Part shown: positions 11,415 through 23,000 of the stretch, in pieces | Layout of the letters: each line of letters begins with the position of its first letter | How positions within the stretch are numbered: the first letter of the stretch is position 1 | DNA from: Brachionus manjavacas | Taxonomy: Eukaryota; Rotifera; Eurotatoria; Ploima; Brachionidae | Direction of reading: 5' to 3' | Assembly (NCBI GenBank): GCA_019054805.1 | Contig: JAHQIY010000007.1 | Location: 5,709,501 to 5,773,500, forward strand | Length of the DNA: 64,000 bases | Translations under genes and position numbers: made by a program | Notes under the pieces: model-generated | Told to the model about the DNA's origin: nothing | Database searches by the model: none | What the model saw: the letters and a program-made list of their open reading frames with translations, nothing else

Positions 11415-12250
11415 ATGTTTAGCTTAGGGAACCTAATTTTTGCACTCAATTTTTTACAAACAAATGGTTTAATTCCAACAAAACTTCAGTGTCAGAAAGA
11501 AGATTGTAAAAAAAAAAGCCATAACTATATACTGTATATCCGTAAAAGAAACGAATTTAGCAATCACCAGCTTGTCTCATTTAGATTTACGTGTTGCAAT
11601 TCGTATCAATCACCGATCAAAAATACCTTTTTTGGACTTTTTCGAATACCATTTTATCAAACCAATCTTTTAATAAAATTATGGTCCATTCAACTTACTA
11701 TTCAAAGATCGATTTCTTTATTTAGCCTCATTTTTGAAGAGCAAATTTGTAGACAAACAGTTGCAAAGTTATTTTTAAGATTGAGAAATATTTGTTCTAT
11801 TTCTTTAAACAAAAAAAATATCAAAATAGGAGGACCAGGCCATATTGTAGAGATCGATGAGAGTCTAGTGGCCAAAGTAAAGCACCACAAAGGAAAGACT
11901 TGAAACGCAAACAAGTGTGGCTATTCGGTATGATAGATAGAGTCGATGATGAGATTTATCTTGAGATTGTGCCGGATCGAAAAGTCCATACTCTTTTATC
12001 TATTATATATGACCACGTTCATCCTGGTACCACAATAATGTCTGATTGCCGGTCATCATACAAAGACATAATTAAACTTGGTTTTAAACATGAAACTGTT
12101 AATCACAGTTATAATTTTGTATCGCCAACAAACCGTACCGTTCACACAAATGGTATAGAGTCTCTTTGGAGAGAAGCTAAATTCAAGTTTAAGGAAATGT
12201 ATGGTTGTGATAGATTGTACCTAAGTAGCTATTTGGACGAGTTTATGTAA
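11415..12250 (+). pseudogene. Merlin/ISXO2-like transposase, frameshifted
   Basis: The ATG at 11415 opens 162 codons. They include Cys pairs near the start (CQKEDCKKK, CCNSYQ) resembling an N-terminal zinc ribbon, and HIVEIDESLVAKVK, the first catalytic aspartate. A one-base shift at about 11899-11902 moves reading to a frame with QVWLFGMIDR, HVHPGTTIMSDC (second aspartate) and NRTVHTNGIESLWREAKFKF (third-residue region). It stops after YLDEF, where the family usually carries a tryptophan. The protein would cut and join the element ends in the nucleus. The frameshift and the TAA make this copy inactive. Confidence 0.85.
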
Positions 12251-12362
12251 AGACACAATAAAAAAGTCGATCGTATTCAATTGTCAAAGAAAAATTTATT
12301 TTGTTTGTTTACCACCTAACCACAGACGCATTTTACATGCTGAATGTAATAAGTTGAGTTAA

Positions 12363-12707
12363 TATCATTGGACAAATTATGGTAATTTTACTGTATCAAA
12401 TCGTGTTGTAGATGAGTTATGCTATAAAAGATTCAAGCAAGTAGCTTCATTAGATTCCATTCTTTTTAAGGTTTCAAAAAAAATTGAAATTCTTGAATCT
12501 AAGTTGCTTCAAGGGGGAAATCTAATGAAGAAAACTGCTTTGAGGTTAGAAAAAAAAGCTTTGTGTCTACCTGGTCCATCTAAAGAAGCTCTTGATGAAA
12601 TAAATAAACTCGGCATTAAATCAAAAACAAAGAGAAAAATTAATAAAGAGAGAGAAATTGTTTCTTCGCCAATAGCAAATAGATTGCGTTCTAGAAAAAA
12701 AAAATAA
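12363..12707 (+). pseudogene. Downstream reading frame inside the Merlin element, function unknown
   Basis: A frame without stops covers 12363-12707 (115 codons). It includes YHWTNYGNFTVSNRVVDELC, a charged middle (KVSKKIEILESKLL) and a basic end (RLRSRKKK). The first in-frame ATG is near 12525. Only a TAA at 12360-12362 separates it from further plausible coding sequence to its left (HRRILHAECNKLS). It may be the decayed C-terminal part of the transposase or a second element gene. I do not recognise the family. Confidence 0.45.
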
Positions 12708-12940
12708 AACTTAATTACTAATAGTATTTTCTATTTTTTTATATAATTAATGATTTGTCAAAAATAAATTTTATTTTTGTGTTCACGTAATTAATTATCT
12801 TTTTTTGTTCACCTTTATGTGACCACACTTTTAGAGGTAATGACGACGGTCCTTTAATCCGACGTTCTGCATTTAATACATTCAGATTGCTAAATATATA
12901 TCTAACATAAATCCAATATATTAGGTATTACATATATAAG

Positions 12941-13382
12941 ATTCATTTTGTTCAGTTTATTCATTTTGCTCAGTTTATTCATATTGTTCAGTTTATTCAT
13001 TTTGTTCAGTTTATTCATTTTGTTCAGTTTATTCATATTGCTCAGTTTATTCATTTTTCTCAGTTTATTCATTTTGTTCAGTTTATTCATTTGTTCAGTT
13101 TATTCATTTTGTTCAGTTTATTCATTTGTTCAGTTTATTCATTTTGCTCAGTTTATTCATTTTGTTCAGTTTATTCATTTTGTTCAGTTTATTCATTTTG
13201 TTCAGTTTATTTATTTTGTTCAGTTTATTCATTTTGCTCAGTTTATTCATTTTGTTCAGTTTATTCAATTTTTTCAGTTTATTCAATTTTTTCAGTTTAT
13301 TCAATTTTTTCAGTTTATTCATTTTGCTCAGTTTATTTATTTTGTTCAGTTTATTCATTTTGCTCAGTTTATTCATTTTATC
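12941..13382. repeat. 18-base minisatellite inside the Merlin element
   Basis: About 24 tandem copies of an 18-base unit close to TTCATTTTGTTCAGTTTA, some 17 bases long. Variants include CTCAG for TTCAG and three consecutive AATTTTTTC units near 13265-13320. The period being a multiple of 3 makes several frames open on both strands (FSLFIL or MNKLNK repeats), but these are artefacts of the repeat. Related inverted sequence lies at 13455-13495. Confidence 0.95.
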
Positions 13383-13674
13383 AATAGTTTAATCCTCAAA
13401 GTATGCTAATTCATTTTTTTCTATTTTAAAATAATAGAAAAAAATGGAACAAACAGAACAAACTGGACAAACTGAATAAATTGAACAAAATTATTTAAAA
13501 GATTAAAACAAGATATTCAATTAAATGAATTAATTTTAAAAAAAAGCAAAGCTCAGTTTGTCGGATTGTATTCAGATCGTCAATACATGCACTTTTAACC
13601 TGTGTTCACCTATTTTCAAAATTATGATTTTCACGTAATTATGTGAACTAGTGCGCACATAATTGACAAGACAT

Positions 13675-14040
13675 CTCTTTGATTCTTGACATGACTTCTA
13701 AATCGACTTTCTTTTTTGGACTTTGTTGTTCGGGATGATTCGAATGAGTCTCCTCTGATTCTTTGAATTTGCATCGATTATCATCGATCAATTCTAAAAC
13801 CAAAGCTGCTCTACATCCGTGCCCCATGAAGCGACAATAATATCGACAAGTCCCATCTTGTTTGCCTTTTAACTCCCAAAAATTCCCGTTTATCTCACCG
13901 TTTAGCACTTTCGATTCCATTTCATTAAAATTATCAAAAAATTCAGGAAGTTTAAATTCAATATTCTTGCCTCTTATCCTCTTGTTAGTCTCTTTCAAGA
14001 CTTTTTGAAATGGAAATGACTCCACAAATATAGTAAATAA
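13675..14040 (-). pseudogene. MULE transposase N-terminal part with FLYWCH finger
   Basis: Minus strand. The reading contains GNFWELKGKQDGTCRYYCRF, then CRAALVLELI and EETHSNHPEQQ: Cys-Cys-His-His spacing of a FLYWCH-type finger. It then runs through DLEVMSRIKE to the Merlin insertion at 13674. Its in-frame continuation is at 10951-11243. The right limit is where the LINE copy B 3' UTR begins (about 14030-14040). An open frame continues further right to 14175, but that part is translated LINE UTR. Confidence 0.7.
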
Positions 14041-16350
14041 GCTAAAAAAATTAAAGTTGAAAAGACATAAATTGGAAAAGATTGTTTCATGTGGCACATG
14101 TTTAAATAGTTCAAGTTTCAGGAAAAAAAGAAGCAATAGTAAGGTAGCAATTACACAATGGAGTTGGGTATTCAATATATCTTGATTCGAAACCTTCTTT
14201 GTATTCTTTCACCAGTCTTTCAACCAATGGAACAGAATGACTCAGTCCTGTCCCAACATATTTCTCACTCTACTCAAAAAGACGATTCGAGACTGTTAGT
14301 AATTTTATTTTATTAAAAGCTTCATGTTGCACGATGTTGGAGGGAGTATCATATTTTAACTTAAGGATAGATCTTACCGCTGTATTCTGAATTGCTTGTA
14401 GTTTTTTGATATTATTTTGTGAAAATGAATTCAAGCAAGGAAAAGAATAGTTTAAAATCGATCCGACTAAAGATTTATATAAATTTCCTAGTGTGTTTTA
14501 AGTAAGACCCCATTTTTTTTTTGACAATATCTTAATAATATTTAACCTTTTATTGCAGCGTTCTTTGATTTCGTCTACCAGTGCATTAAAGTTAGAATCA
14601 AATTTAATGCCAAGAAACTTGATTTCTTTTTGGCTCACTATTCTGTTTCCATAGATTTTTAAGTTAAGATTATCACCCTATTTTTTGTACCTAGATAAGA
14701 CTACTGAACACGACTTTTCAACTGATATCTTCATTTTCCATTTAATAAGCCATTGTTCTAGTTCGTTGGTGTATTTATTTATCTTATTTTCAAGGTTCCC
14801 TTTTTTGTTATAAATGTAGAATGTAACTAGATCATCTGCGAAAAGCAGAGAGTATTCATTTTTTGTTTTGTTTCATTTGAGAGTGTCATTAATATCTACA
14901 CTAAATAAAAGAGGACAAATTACTGAGCCTTGAGGAACACCTGCAGTTAATTGATATTCGTCCTCCAAGTGGTCATTCACATTTACCTTAAATGTCGTCA
15001 TATCTAAAAAAGATCTAATCCAGTTAGTCAAGTAATGAGGTGGATTTATTTTAATCAATATAAAAAGTAAACCTTCATGCCAAACCCTATCAACGGCTTT
15101 AGAAATATCAAAAAACAGGCCGCAAACTCTTTTTTTTTTCTATTAAATGATTCCACAATTTTTGAATTAAAAAGAAAAGATTATCTGAAGTTCGCCGGTG
15201 TTTTCTAAATCCAGACTGCTCCTGGATAAGGAGTGAATTTTGTTCCAAAAAATTGTATAATCTTGAGTATACTATTCTTTCCAGTTACTTTTCTAGACAA
15301 CTCGTTATGCTAATTGGTCTATAATTTAAAGGGTCTTGTACAGTAGAGGCCTTTTTTTTTGAATCATAGTAATGTTCGATGTTTTCCATGCTTTAGGGAC
15401 TCTACCTTCTCGAAGAGATAAATTAAAAAGTTCTATAATTTCTATCAATGAATTTCAAGGTAAGTTTTTTAACATTAGATTATGAATTTGGTCAGGTCCT
15501 GATGCCGCTTCATTTTTCAATCTTTTTAAAGGCATGATTAATTCATTTAAGCAAATTTGATCATTAAAATTAGACTGATCATAATTTCTAAAGATTTCAG
15601 AGTTTTTCCAAATCTTTATCACGATCTATTAAATCAGAATTAGGACTAAATATTGAAGATAGGAGTTCTCCAAAGCATTTTCCCTTTCCTTCATTAGTTT
15701 TGAATTCCTTGTCATTTAAAAACAAATTTGGGATTAAATTTGATCCTTTTTTTGATCTAAATTTATTTATTTTTTTCCAGAATCCTCAAGTTGTCAGTGG
15801 GTTTTTTCCCATTTTCTCAATAAAATCAAACCAATTTTGATTCCAGAATTTTTTAAAGATACCTTTAACTCTAATGTAAGTTGATTAAATTTTTTCTTGA
15901 GATTTTGACAGCGAGTTTTTTGAAAGTTTCTTCTTACTTCCCTGCGTTCTTTTATCAGAATAACAATGTTCGGGGGAAGACTGGTTTTGTAGATTTTCTG
16001 CGAATGATAAGGAATGCTTTTATGTGAAGTACAAATAATTTTTTCTGTAATTTTATCATTTAGTTGATCTATTGTGAGGGGACTTTCAGTGATATTCACT
16101 ATTTCAGAATTTAAAATCTCGCTGAATAATTGCCAGTTTGCTTTCTTATAGTTAAACTTTTTAGCTGCTGATTTATTTTCTTATTGATAGCCCATAGAAA
16201 TCGATGCTTCGATTGGGAAATGGTCACTAGTCATGTCTTGACTATTTAGGACACAAAAGTCGGTAATTTTGTCAATTAATGAAGATGAAACTAAGAAAAG
16301 ATCAAGAATTGCAAAGTAATTCCTTTTAAAAATATTGAAAGTAGGACGCT
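14030..16350 (-). mobile_element. Jockey-like LINE copy B, from end of endonuclease to 3' UTR
   Basis: Minus strand, right to left: the end of an apurinic-type endonuclease (YFAILDLFLVSSSL, then MTSDHFPIEASI with the SDH catalytic motif, about 16190-16330), a linker (about 15790-16100), RT motifs as in copy A with LLFADD near 14830, a C-terminal region to about 14180, and 3' UTR to about 14030 (AACTATTTAAACATG). Many stops and frameshifts are present. It is the most 5'-complete copy here. The terminal (AAAT) tail seen in the copy ending near 36930 is missing, and the sequence meets the MULE relic directly. Confidence 0.85.
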
Positions 16351-17035
16351 TATAATGATATAAAAATGTTCACTTTTATTAGAAAGAATTTCACATTACT
16401 AACTGTCATTTACTAATTGAATGAGTACTTAATTTGTTGTCAAATAAAAAAATAAATTGAGCTTTTATGATTTTAGTTGCAATTTATTTGATAAAAGGTG
16501 TAAATTTATTAAATGTGTTATGTTTTTATTAATTAAATTATTTTTTTTTTATAATATGTTAGGAAAAAAAATAAAGAGATAAAAATAAATAATTTTTGTT
16601 GATATTTTATATTAATTTGTGGAAATTTTTACTACATTTATTGTGTTCGATACTGACAGCCTATATAATTTGTTTTTTTAAATCTTCTAAATTGATTTCA
16701 ATAATAGAAGCCATAAAAATATATTATTAATGAATCTCTTGTATTAAGAGATTATTCATGTCTTTTAAAGAACATGGTGATTTGATACTCTTATTAGTAA
16801 TATAAAAATTAGTTTATTTATTTTAAATGCAATAAAATTTAATTAAATTGAAATAAAATAATTATTAAATTAAATTTTTAATTAATTGGATAAAATTTAA
16901 AAGTTTTGAATTTTGAAAGTTTCATTTCTAAAACACCTAATCAATAAATAATTGCTACAAAATAATTTTTGAAAAAATAACTTACTTTAAAATTTTAAAA
17001 TTTCAAAAAATTATGCTTTTTAAAATTTAAAATTG
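16351..17035. other. AT-rich stretch 3' of the mucin-like gene
   Basis: No gene is seen. It includes the downstream flank of the minus-strand mucin-like gene. Confidence 0.5.
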
Positions 17036-20000
17036 CTAATTTATCAAAATTAAATTAATGAAATACAGATATCCTGTAAAAATAAGGCCAATTTTATAAG
17101 GAAGAATATATGCTGAATTCGTGGATGAAGCTAACGTTGTTGTCGAAATTGTTTCTGTTTTATTAGTAGTACTACTACTATTCGAATTCATTTCTGTCGA
17201 TTCAGAAATATCTACTACTTCCTCAGATCCATCTTCATTTATTCGTAAAACTTATAGTTAAATGAAAATTTAGATATTAAATTCTTATTTATTAACTCTT
17301 TTGCTTACCTGTTATATCAAAATCCCTTTCGATGGAAAATGTAAATTCAGAAGGAACAGCTTCATTTAAACCATTTTCGTTATCAATTAATGTTACGTTC
17401 ACTTTTTGAATGAATGGACTTATTTCAGTTTGATCATTAAGTTCAGTTGTTATATTTGCATCGATAAATATATCATTTGAATCACTATTTTTAAAATATA
17501 TTTTCGATTTAAAAAAAAAATCAAAAAATACCTGTAGCCTCTAAAGATAGAATTTGGAATCAAGCTAATAAGTTGCGTTTCTAAATTGGTCAAATTTGTG
17601 TCGCCAACAATCAAAGATCTTTTTCTTGATAAAGTCAATCTTATGATTTTTTCAAGAATAACTCTGAATTTTGTAAGAAGCGGTTGTGTCAATTTTTCTG
17701 TATTTAAATTTTGGGAAGTAGAAGTGGTTAATTCATTTAAGTCTACATTTGAGACAAAAGACAAAGTTGAATTTATTGTATTCATGTCAGTCAGATTATC
17801 TAAGTTAGAGAAATCTAATGTTGATGATTTTGAAGTCATTGTTTGTAGAGTGGACAATTTAGAGAGAGTTGTAGTTGATGAACTGGTAGATGATGATAAT
17901 AAATTTGAAGATGAAGTAGACGATGGTGAAGATGTTGATATAATGGAATTAGAAAGTAAATTTGATGAAGAACTAAATGAAGTTTGAGAATTAGATGATG
18001 AAACTTTTTCTGTTGAAGTAGACTGATTAGAAAATAAATCTTGTCTTACACAATTTGGTCTCTGTTTATCAATTGATTGACTTTCAAAACCTTCCTTGCA
18101 TTCACAATTGTAAGAACCAGGTAGTTCAATGCAAAGTGAATTATCTTCGCACACTGAAATCAAGCATTCCTGAATATCTTCACATGCACCATTTTCAGAA
18201 ATATATTGAAATCCTCTCTGACATTCACAAGACGATGTGCCATTAAAGCTTGTACAATTAGCTTCACTATTACAAGGATTTCTCTCAATGCATAAATCAA
18301 TTTCATTACATGTAAAGTTATTTAGTCTATATCCTGATTTACAAGACAAACTCGGCTTCCCATACGACGATACACAAGTTAAAATGTCATTTGTCTCAAT
18401 ACCTTTAAAAATTTTTGAAATTTTATAATGAAAAATTTTCAGATTAAAAAATAAAATTATGGAAAAAATCAGAAAAATATCCAGCAAAAATATTTTTTTG
18501 TATATTGAAAATGATTTTATTTGAATGCTAAATAAAATTATTTTTTAATCAGAATTTCGAGTTTTATTTTCAAAGACACTTTGTAATGGTTAGAAAAGCT
18601 AAAGTCAAAAAATATAGATATTTTCACTTTCAAAGTCTATAAATTTCTAGTTGCTAATTATTAATTTAAGTAAAAGTTTTCACGTTTTTTTAACATTTAA
18701 ACTAATCAATAAAATTACATTTAATTTAAAATATTAAAAGTTCATATCTTTAATAATATTTTTATTTTAATAGTAATCATATTAAGATTTAAATTGAATT
18801 TAAATAATTAAATAAATTAGTAAAAAAGCTACGCAATTTAATAGTTGAAAATGTAATTGGATAATAAAAATTATATTTTTAGAATAAAATTAAACAATAA
18901 ACGTAAAATCAAAGTTATGTTTAAATAAAAGAAATTTTGATATTTTAAACCCAATTTTATACTTGCGAAGAATAAAAATAAGGATGGAGTCGATAATTTT
19001 GATTCTTTAACAGAAAATTCTACGTTTAAGAAAAACTAATTGATGTACTTTTTACAGTTTTATCTTTTAATTAGATCTTGTCGTTTATAATTCATTTTCT
19101 ATATTCAAGTTTCAACTCCTGACATATTAGAAAATAATACTTAAAGATAAACATTTTTTTAAGAAAACATGCTATTTCATTTAAATTACATTGCGTTGAT
19201 TTTGAAGGCTCAAAAAACTTAAATTTTTCACATATTCAAAGATAAATATTTTTTTGTATTCGATTTACTAAATATTTTTCAATTTTTTTCTTTGACTAGT
19301 AAATTGATTGTGTTAATATTAATAAAATTAAAAAGATAATTAATAAGATAATCCTTTTTTATTATGTAATTTAAAATGCTATTATATTCGATATTTATTA
19401 TTAGATAAAATAATTTATTTAATTGAATTAAAAATTACATCATTTTTTTACTCTTAGTTGTAATTTGATCAAAATTTTTAGTTATTGATTTTGCAAATAC
19501 ATTTAAAATTGGTTTCAGAGAAGGAACTTTTTAATAAATTTGGTCTAGTCAAACTTTATGTGTTTTTTTAAATATTTTTCTATTAATTTGCTACATAATT
19601 TCTAAAAAAATTTTCACTAATTAATTAAATTTTTTCTAAAATACAACATTGACCAAAATTTTCAACATGAAGACATCAAAATTGAGATTTTCAATTTTTT
19701 GAAAAAAAATGAATTAAATTAAAATCTTTTTAAACGAGTTTTGAATAAAATATTTAAATATAGTGGAAATCTTAAATATTTAAATTTCTGTTCCAAGTAT
19801 GCTAAAAAAATCAGATAAAGAAAAAAAAAAATTCTTTAATCAAATTATGCGCTTTAGATCTTTAAATAAAAAATATAAATTTTAAAAAAATTTAAAGTAA
19901 TTGTTTAAATTAAATGTTTTTTTTTCCTTTTAATCTCTTGTTTATTAATAATTAAATTAAAAACATTAATTACCTTCACATCCGTCAATTTCGTTCTGAC

Positions 20001-23000
20001 AGAATAATCCCTCGAATCCTTCATTGCAAACACATCCTCCTACAGGATCACATCGAACGGAATTAATGCTGCAATTACAAGTTTGATTGCAGTTAACGCC
20101 GAAAAAATCTGGCTTACATTCTTACATTTTTTAAAAAAACATTTTAAATGATTTGTTTGAGAAATTTTCTTAAAAAATGAAAACCTTCACAATTCTGGGT
20201 TTCCTCGTTAAATTGCTTCCCAATTCTACAACTGCACTCAAATGAGCCCTCTTTTTCAATGCAAGTTTCTGGACAACCACCGTTGTCTATTTGGCATTCT
20301 TTTATATCTTTTTATGAAAATAAATATGATAACAATTTTGTTTCTCTAATTGATATTTGAATACCTGTACAATGAGTTCTATTTAAAGGCTCAAATCCAT
20401 TTCTACAAAAACATTGTATTGTGCCGTTTGTATCAACGCTACATAATTGCTCACATTCGCAGTCAGTTATAGTATTGTCTAGATAATTTAATGAATTAAA
20501 ATTTAAAGAAATATTATTTAAGTTAGTTTTGTATTAAATATTAAATTAAAAAAGTGTAATGCTCACTTTGCTCGCAAGTATTAGTTGAGGAGTTATAATT
20601 AAATCCATCATAACAAGAACATACAACTCCATCATCAATTGAAGTACATATTGAGTCACAATTGTTTTTGCTTGTTTTGCAGTAATCAATTTTTTGGCAT
20701 GTCTCATTTCTATAAAAGGATCCTTTTTCACACAAGCATTCAAAACTACCTATTTTTTCAATGCAAGTCGAATTATCCTTGCAAGCTGGTGGGTCTCTTT
20801 CACACTCTAGGTCATCAATGCATGCGCCATTTTCATCATTTACATAGCCAGAAGGACATGGACCAACACATTCATAAGATCTATTTGTTGATTTTTGTAT
20901 TTCAACTTCCAAAGGTTGACATGTTTGATTAAAATCTGAAAGAATGTTGCATGGATTTCCATTACCACAACCATTGCGAATATTTTCACAATAAATTCCT
21001 TCGTAATAATCACTGCATTCACACCTGACCAAAAAAGCAGTAGTATCCAAAGCTTCAGATATCAAATCAAATAAGCAAGTATTTTCTGTGCTAAATGACT
21101 GACAATTGCATATAAAAAAATTACTGTAGTATAGAGAGCTTGTTAGGTTGGTTTCATCAGTTGCACTTATTCCAATAACAGGAATTAATTGTGCAATCGG
21201 TTTGAACCTAATTGTGATTGTAGTATTCAATCCATTTTCAGAACTTTCTCCAATAAAAGAAATATTAAAATATTGAATTGTGTAATTAAACTGGTTTGTA
21301 TCTATAACTTCAAATGTGATTTCAATTTCACTTGAATTATCATACCAATTTATTTCAGTTCTATTTTCTCTAAAAATAATTATTGGTGGTGAGAGATCTT
21401 TGTTTTCTCGGACACTTTCTACTTGGCCGACATCATTCGCAGTTTTTAATCCAAAATCCAAAATGCCACTAGCACTTGCGTCAAAAATACATTGTTTATT
21501 ACCTTTGCAATTTTCTTCTACTTGAGGATCAATTTCAATTTCATCAATGAATAATGGCTGATAGGGACCAGTAATTCTAGCTTTTAAAGAAGGACTCAAT
21601 GTGGGCACAAAAATATCTTCGCTTGATAGAACTTTCCATGTTTCACAAACACTATAAATTTCACGCTCACTTGAATCTTTGGGAACTTGGCCGTCTCTAC
21701 CAACTATATCATCAGTGCTATTTTGATTAAAATTACCCATTAAACCTTCTAAATCACCAAATAGGTTTTCATTATTTAGTTCTAAGAAATTTACAGAACA
21801 AGAAATCCAAGATATTGTCTCTAGTGTTTCATTCGAAGTTACAGTGTTAATGGCAAAGTTCAAGCTAAAACCATTATCAAATATTAGTTGAACGCTTTCA
21901 GGAGAAGTTATTATGGTTGTACAAGTATCATTTTGGTTTTCAAAACAATTGTATTCTTTATAGAAATTTAAATTTCGAAAAAAGTCTGGTTCATACTGAT
22001 TCGATCGATCAATAAAAAGGTTAAAATATGGATTATTTCCGTTCCTATTGATCAGATCTAATTGGAATATTTTTGATCTGTTTGATTTTACGGCGAAGCT
22101 CGTAAATAAGGTTCCTGATGCAGAGCCAATTTGATTTTCTAGAATATTTGTTTCTCCTTGAATTTCGAACATACCTTTTTTTGATCTGGAAAATACATAT
22201 TTACCAAGACCATTGAATGTGTAAGATAATCCATCAAAAGTTGTGATATGTGGATCACCACCGCCCCATCCAATAAAGAAATTAAAAGGATTTCTTGATA
22301 TTAACGTAGATGGATATAAATTATAAAATTTTCGACATTGGTTCCAGTTGTTATCACTGCAACATTCAATTCTTTGATAAAAAAATCGAAAATTTTTTTT
22401 TATTTTGAAAAATATTTAAAATTAAAAAAAAATACCCATTGGAGATTATATTGAAAATATTTCGAGAATCATAAGCAAAACCTGCGTCCTTTCCAGACAG
22501 AATTAGACTGCCGCTAAATGAATCATAGCAACAAAACTAAATTTCAGTAAATTTAATTAATGATAAGAAGAAGAAAAATTGCATAACTAACCTGCTGTAT
22601 TATTCTTCCAAAAAAGACATTTGAATTTAATCTATAGCATCGAGCATCTTGCCATTTCCTTCCTCTATATAAATTGTAAAATGGATTAAAAAACATCAAA
22701 AATTCAACTGCTGGACAGTTAAAAAAACTTAAAAATAAACAATAAATTAAATGATGATTAAATTAAACATTTTCAAAAATTACAAAAACAATCTTCTTGT
22801 GGGAATTATGTAACCGGATTCTAATTCATTGTTAAACCATAACGAACATTGATCTAATTCAAAATAAACTATATCATAAACGTAAATTCCCCTTTTTCCC
22901 GTATTGCCAAGGGTATTAGAAATTGAATTAGGATTTCCATTTGAATCTGCATTTGATGAAAAACTGTTTGTTACTCTGAGGCTTTTCCCATCTGAAAATC

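Larger units (their letters stand above)
11244..13674 (+). mobile_element. Merlin (IS1016/ISXO2-like) DNA transposon, 2431 bases
   Basis: The left end reads GGGTCTTGTTAATTATGTG. The right end, read inward on the other strand, reads ATGTCTTGTCAATTATGTG, and similarity continues to about base 38 (shared TCACATAATT). Short motifs of the form ATTANGTGAAC recur just inside both ends and again near 12780-12830. An 8-base direct repeat flanks the element. Inside are a broken ISXO2-like transposase (11415-12250), a downstream reading frame (12363-12707) and an 18-base minisatellite (12941-13382). The element lies within a MULE, and excising it together with one repeat copy rejoins the MULE reading frame. 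Confidence 0.88.

Noticed and set aside
12941-13382. Possible CRISPR-like array
   Set aside because: Direct tandem repeats without spacers, in a eukaryotic transposon; no cas genes.
12902-13409. Several overlapping open frames on both strands (FSLFIL and MNKLNK repeats)
   Set aside because: Produced by the 18-base minisatellite. There is no unique sequence, and all frames arise from the same repeat.
13648-14175. Single 175-codon minus-strand gene
   Set aside because: Its first 45 or so codons are translated 3' UTR of LINE copy B and its last codons run into the Merlin end. Only the middle is a MULE finger, so it is a chimera of three elements.
20639-20932. Plus-strand ORF opposite the EGF exon
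   Set aside because: Shadow of the cysteine-rich minus-strand EGF exon, which has clear domains and splice sites.
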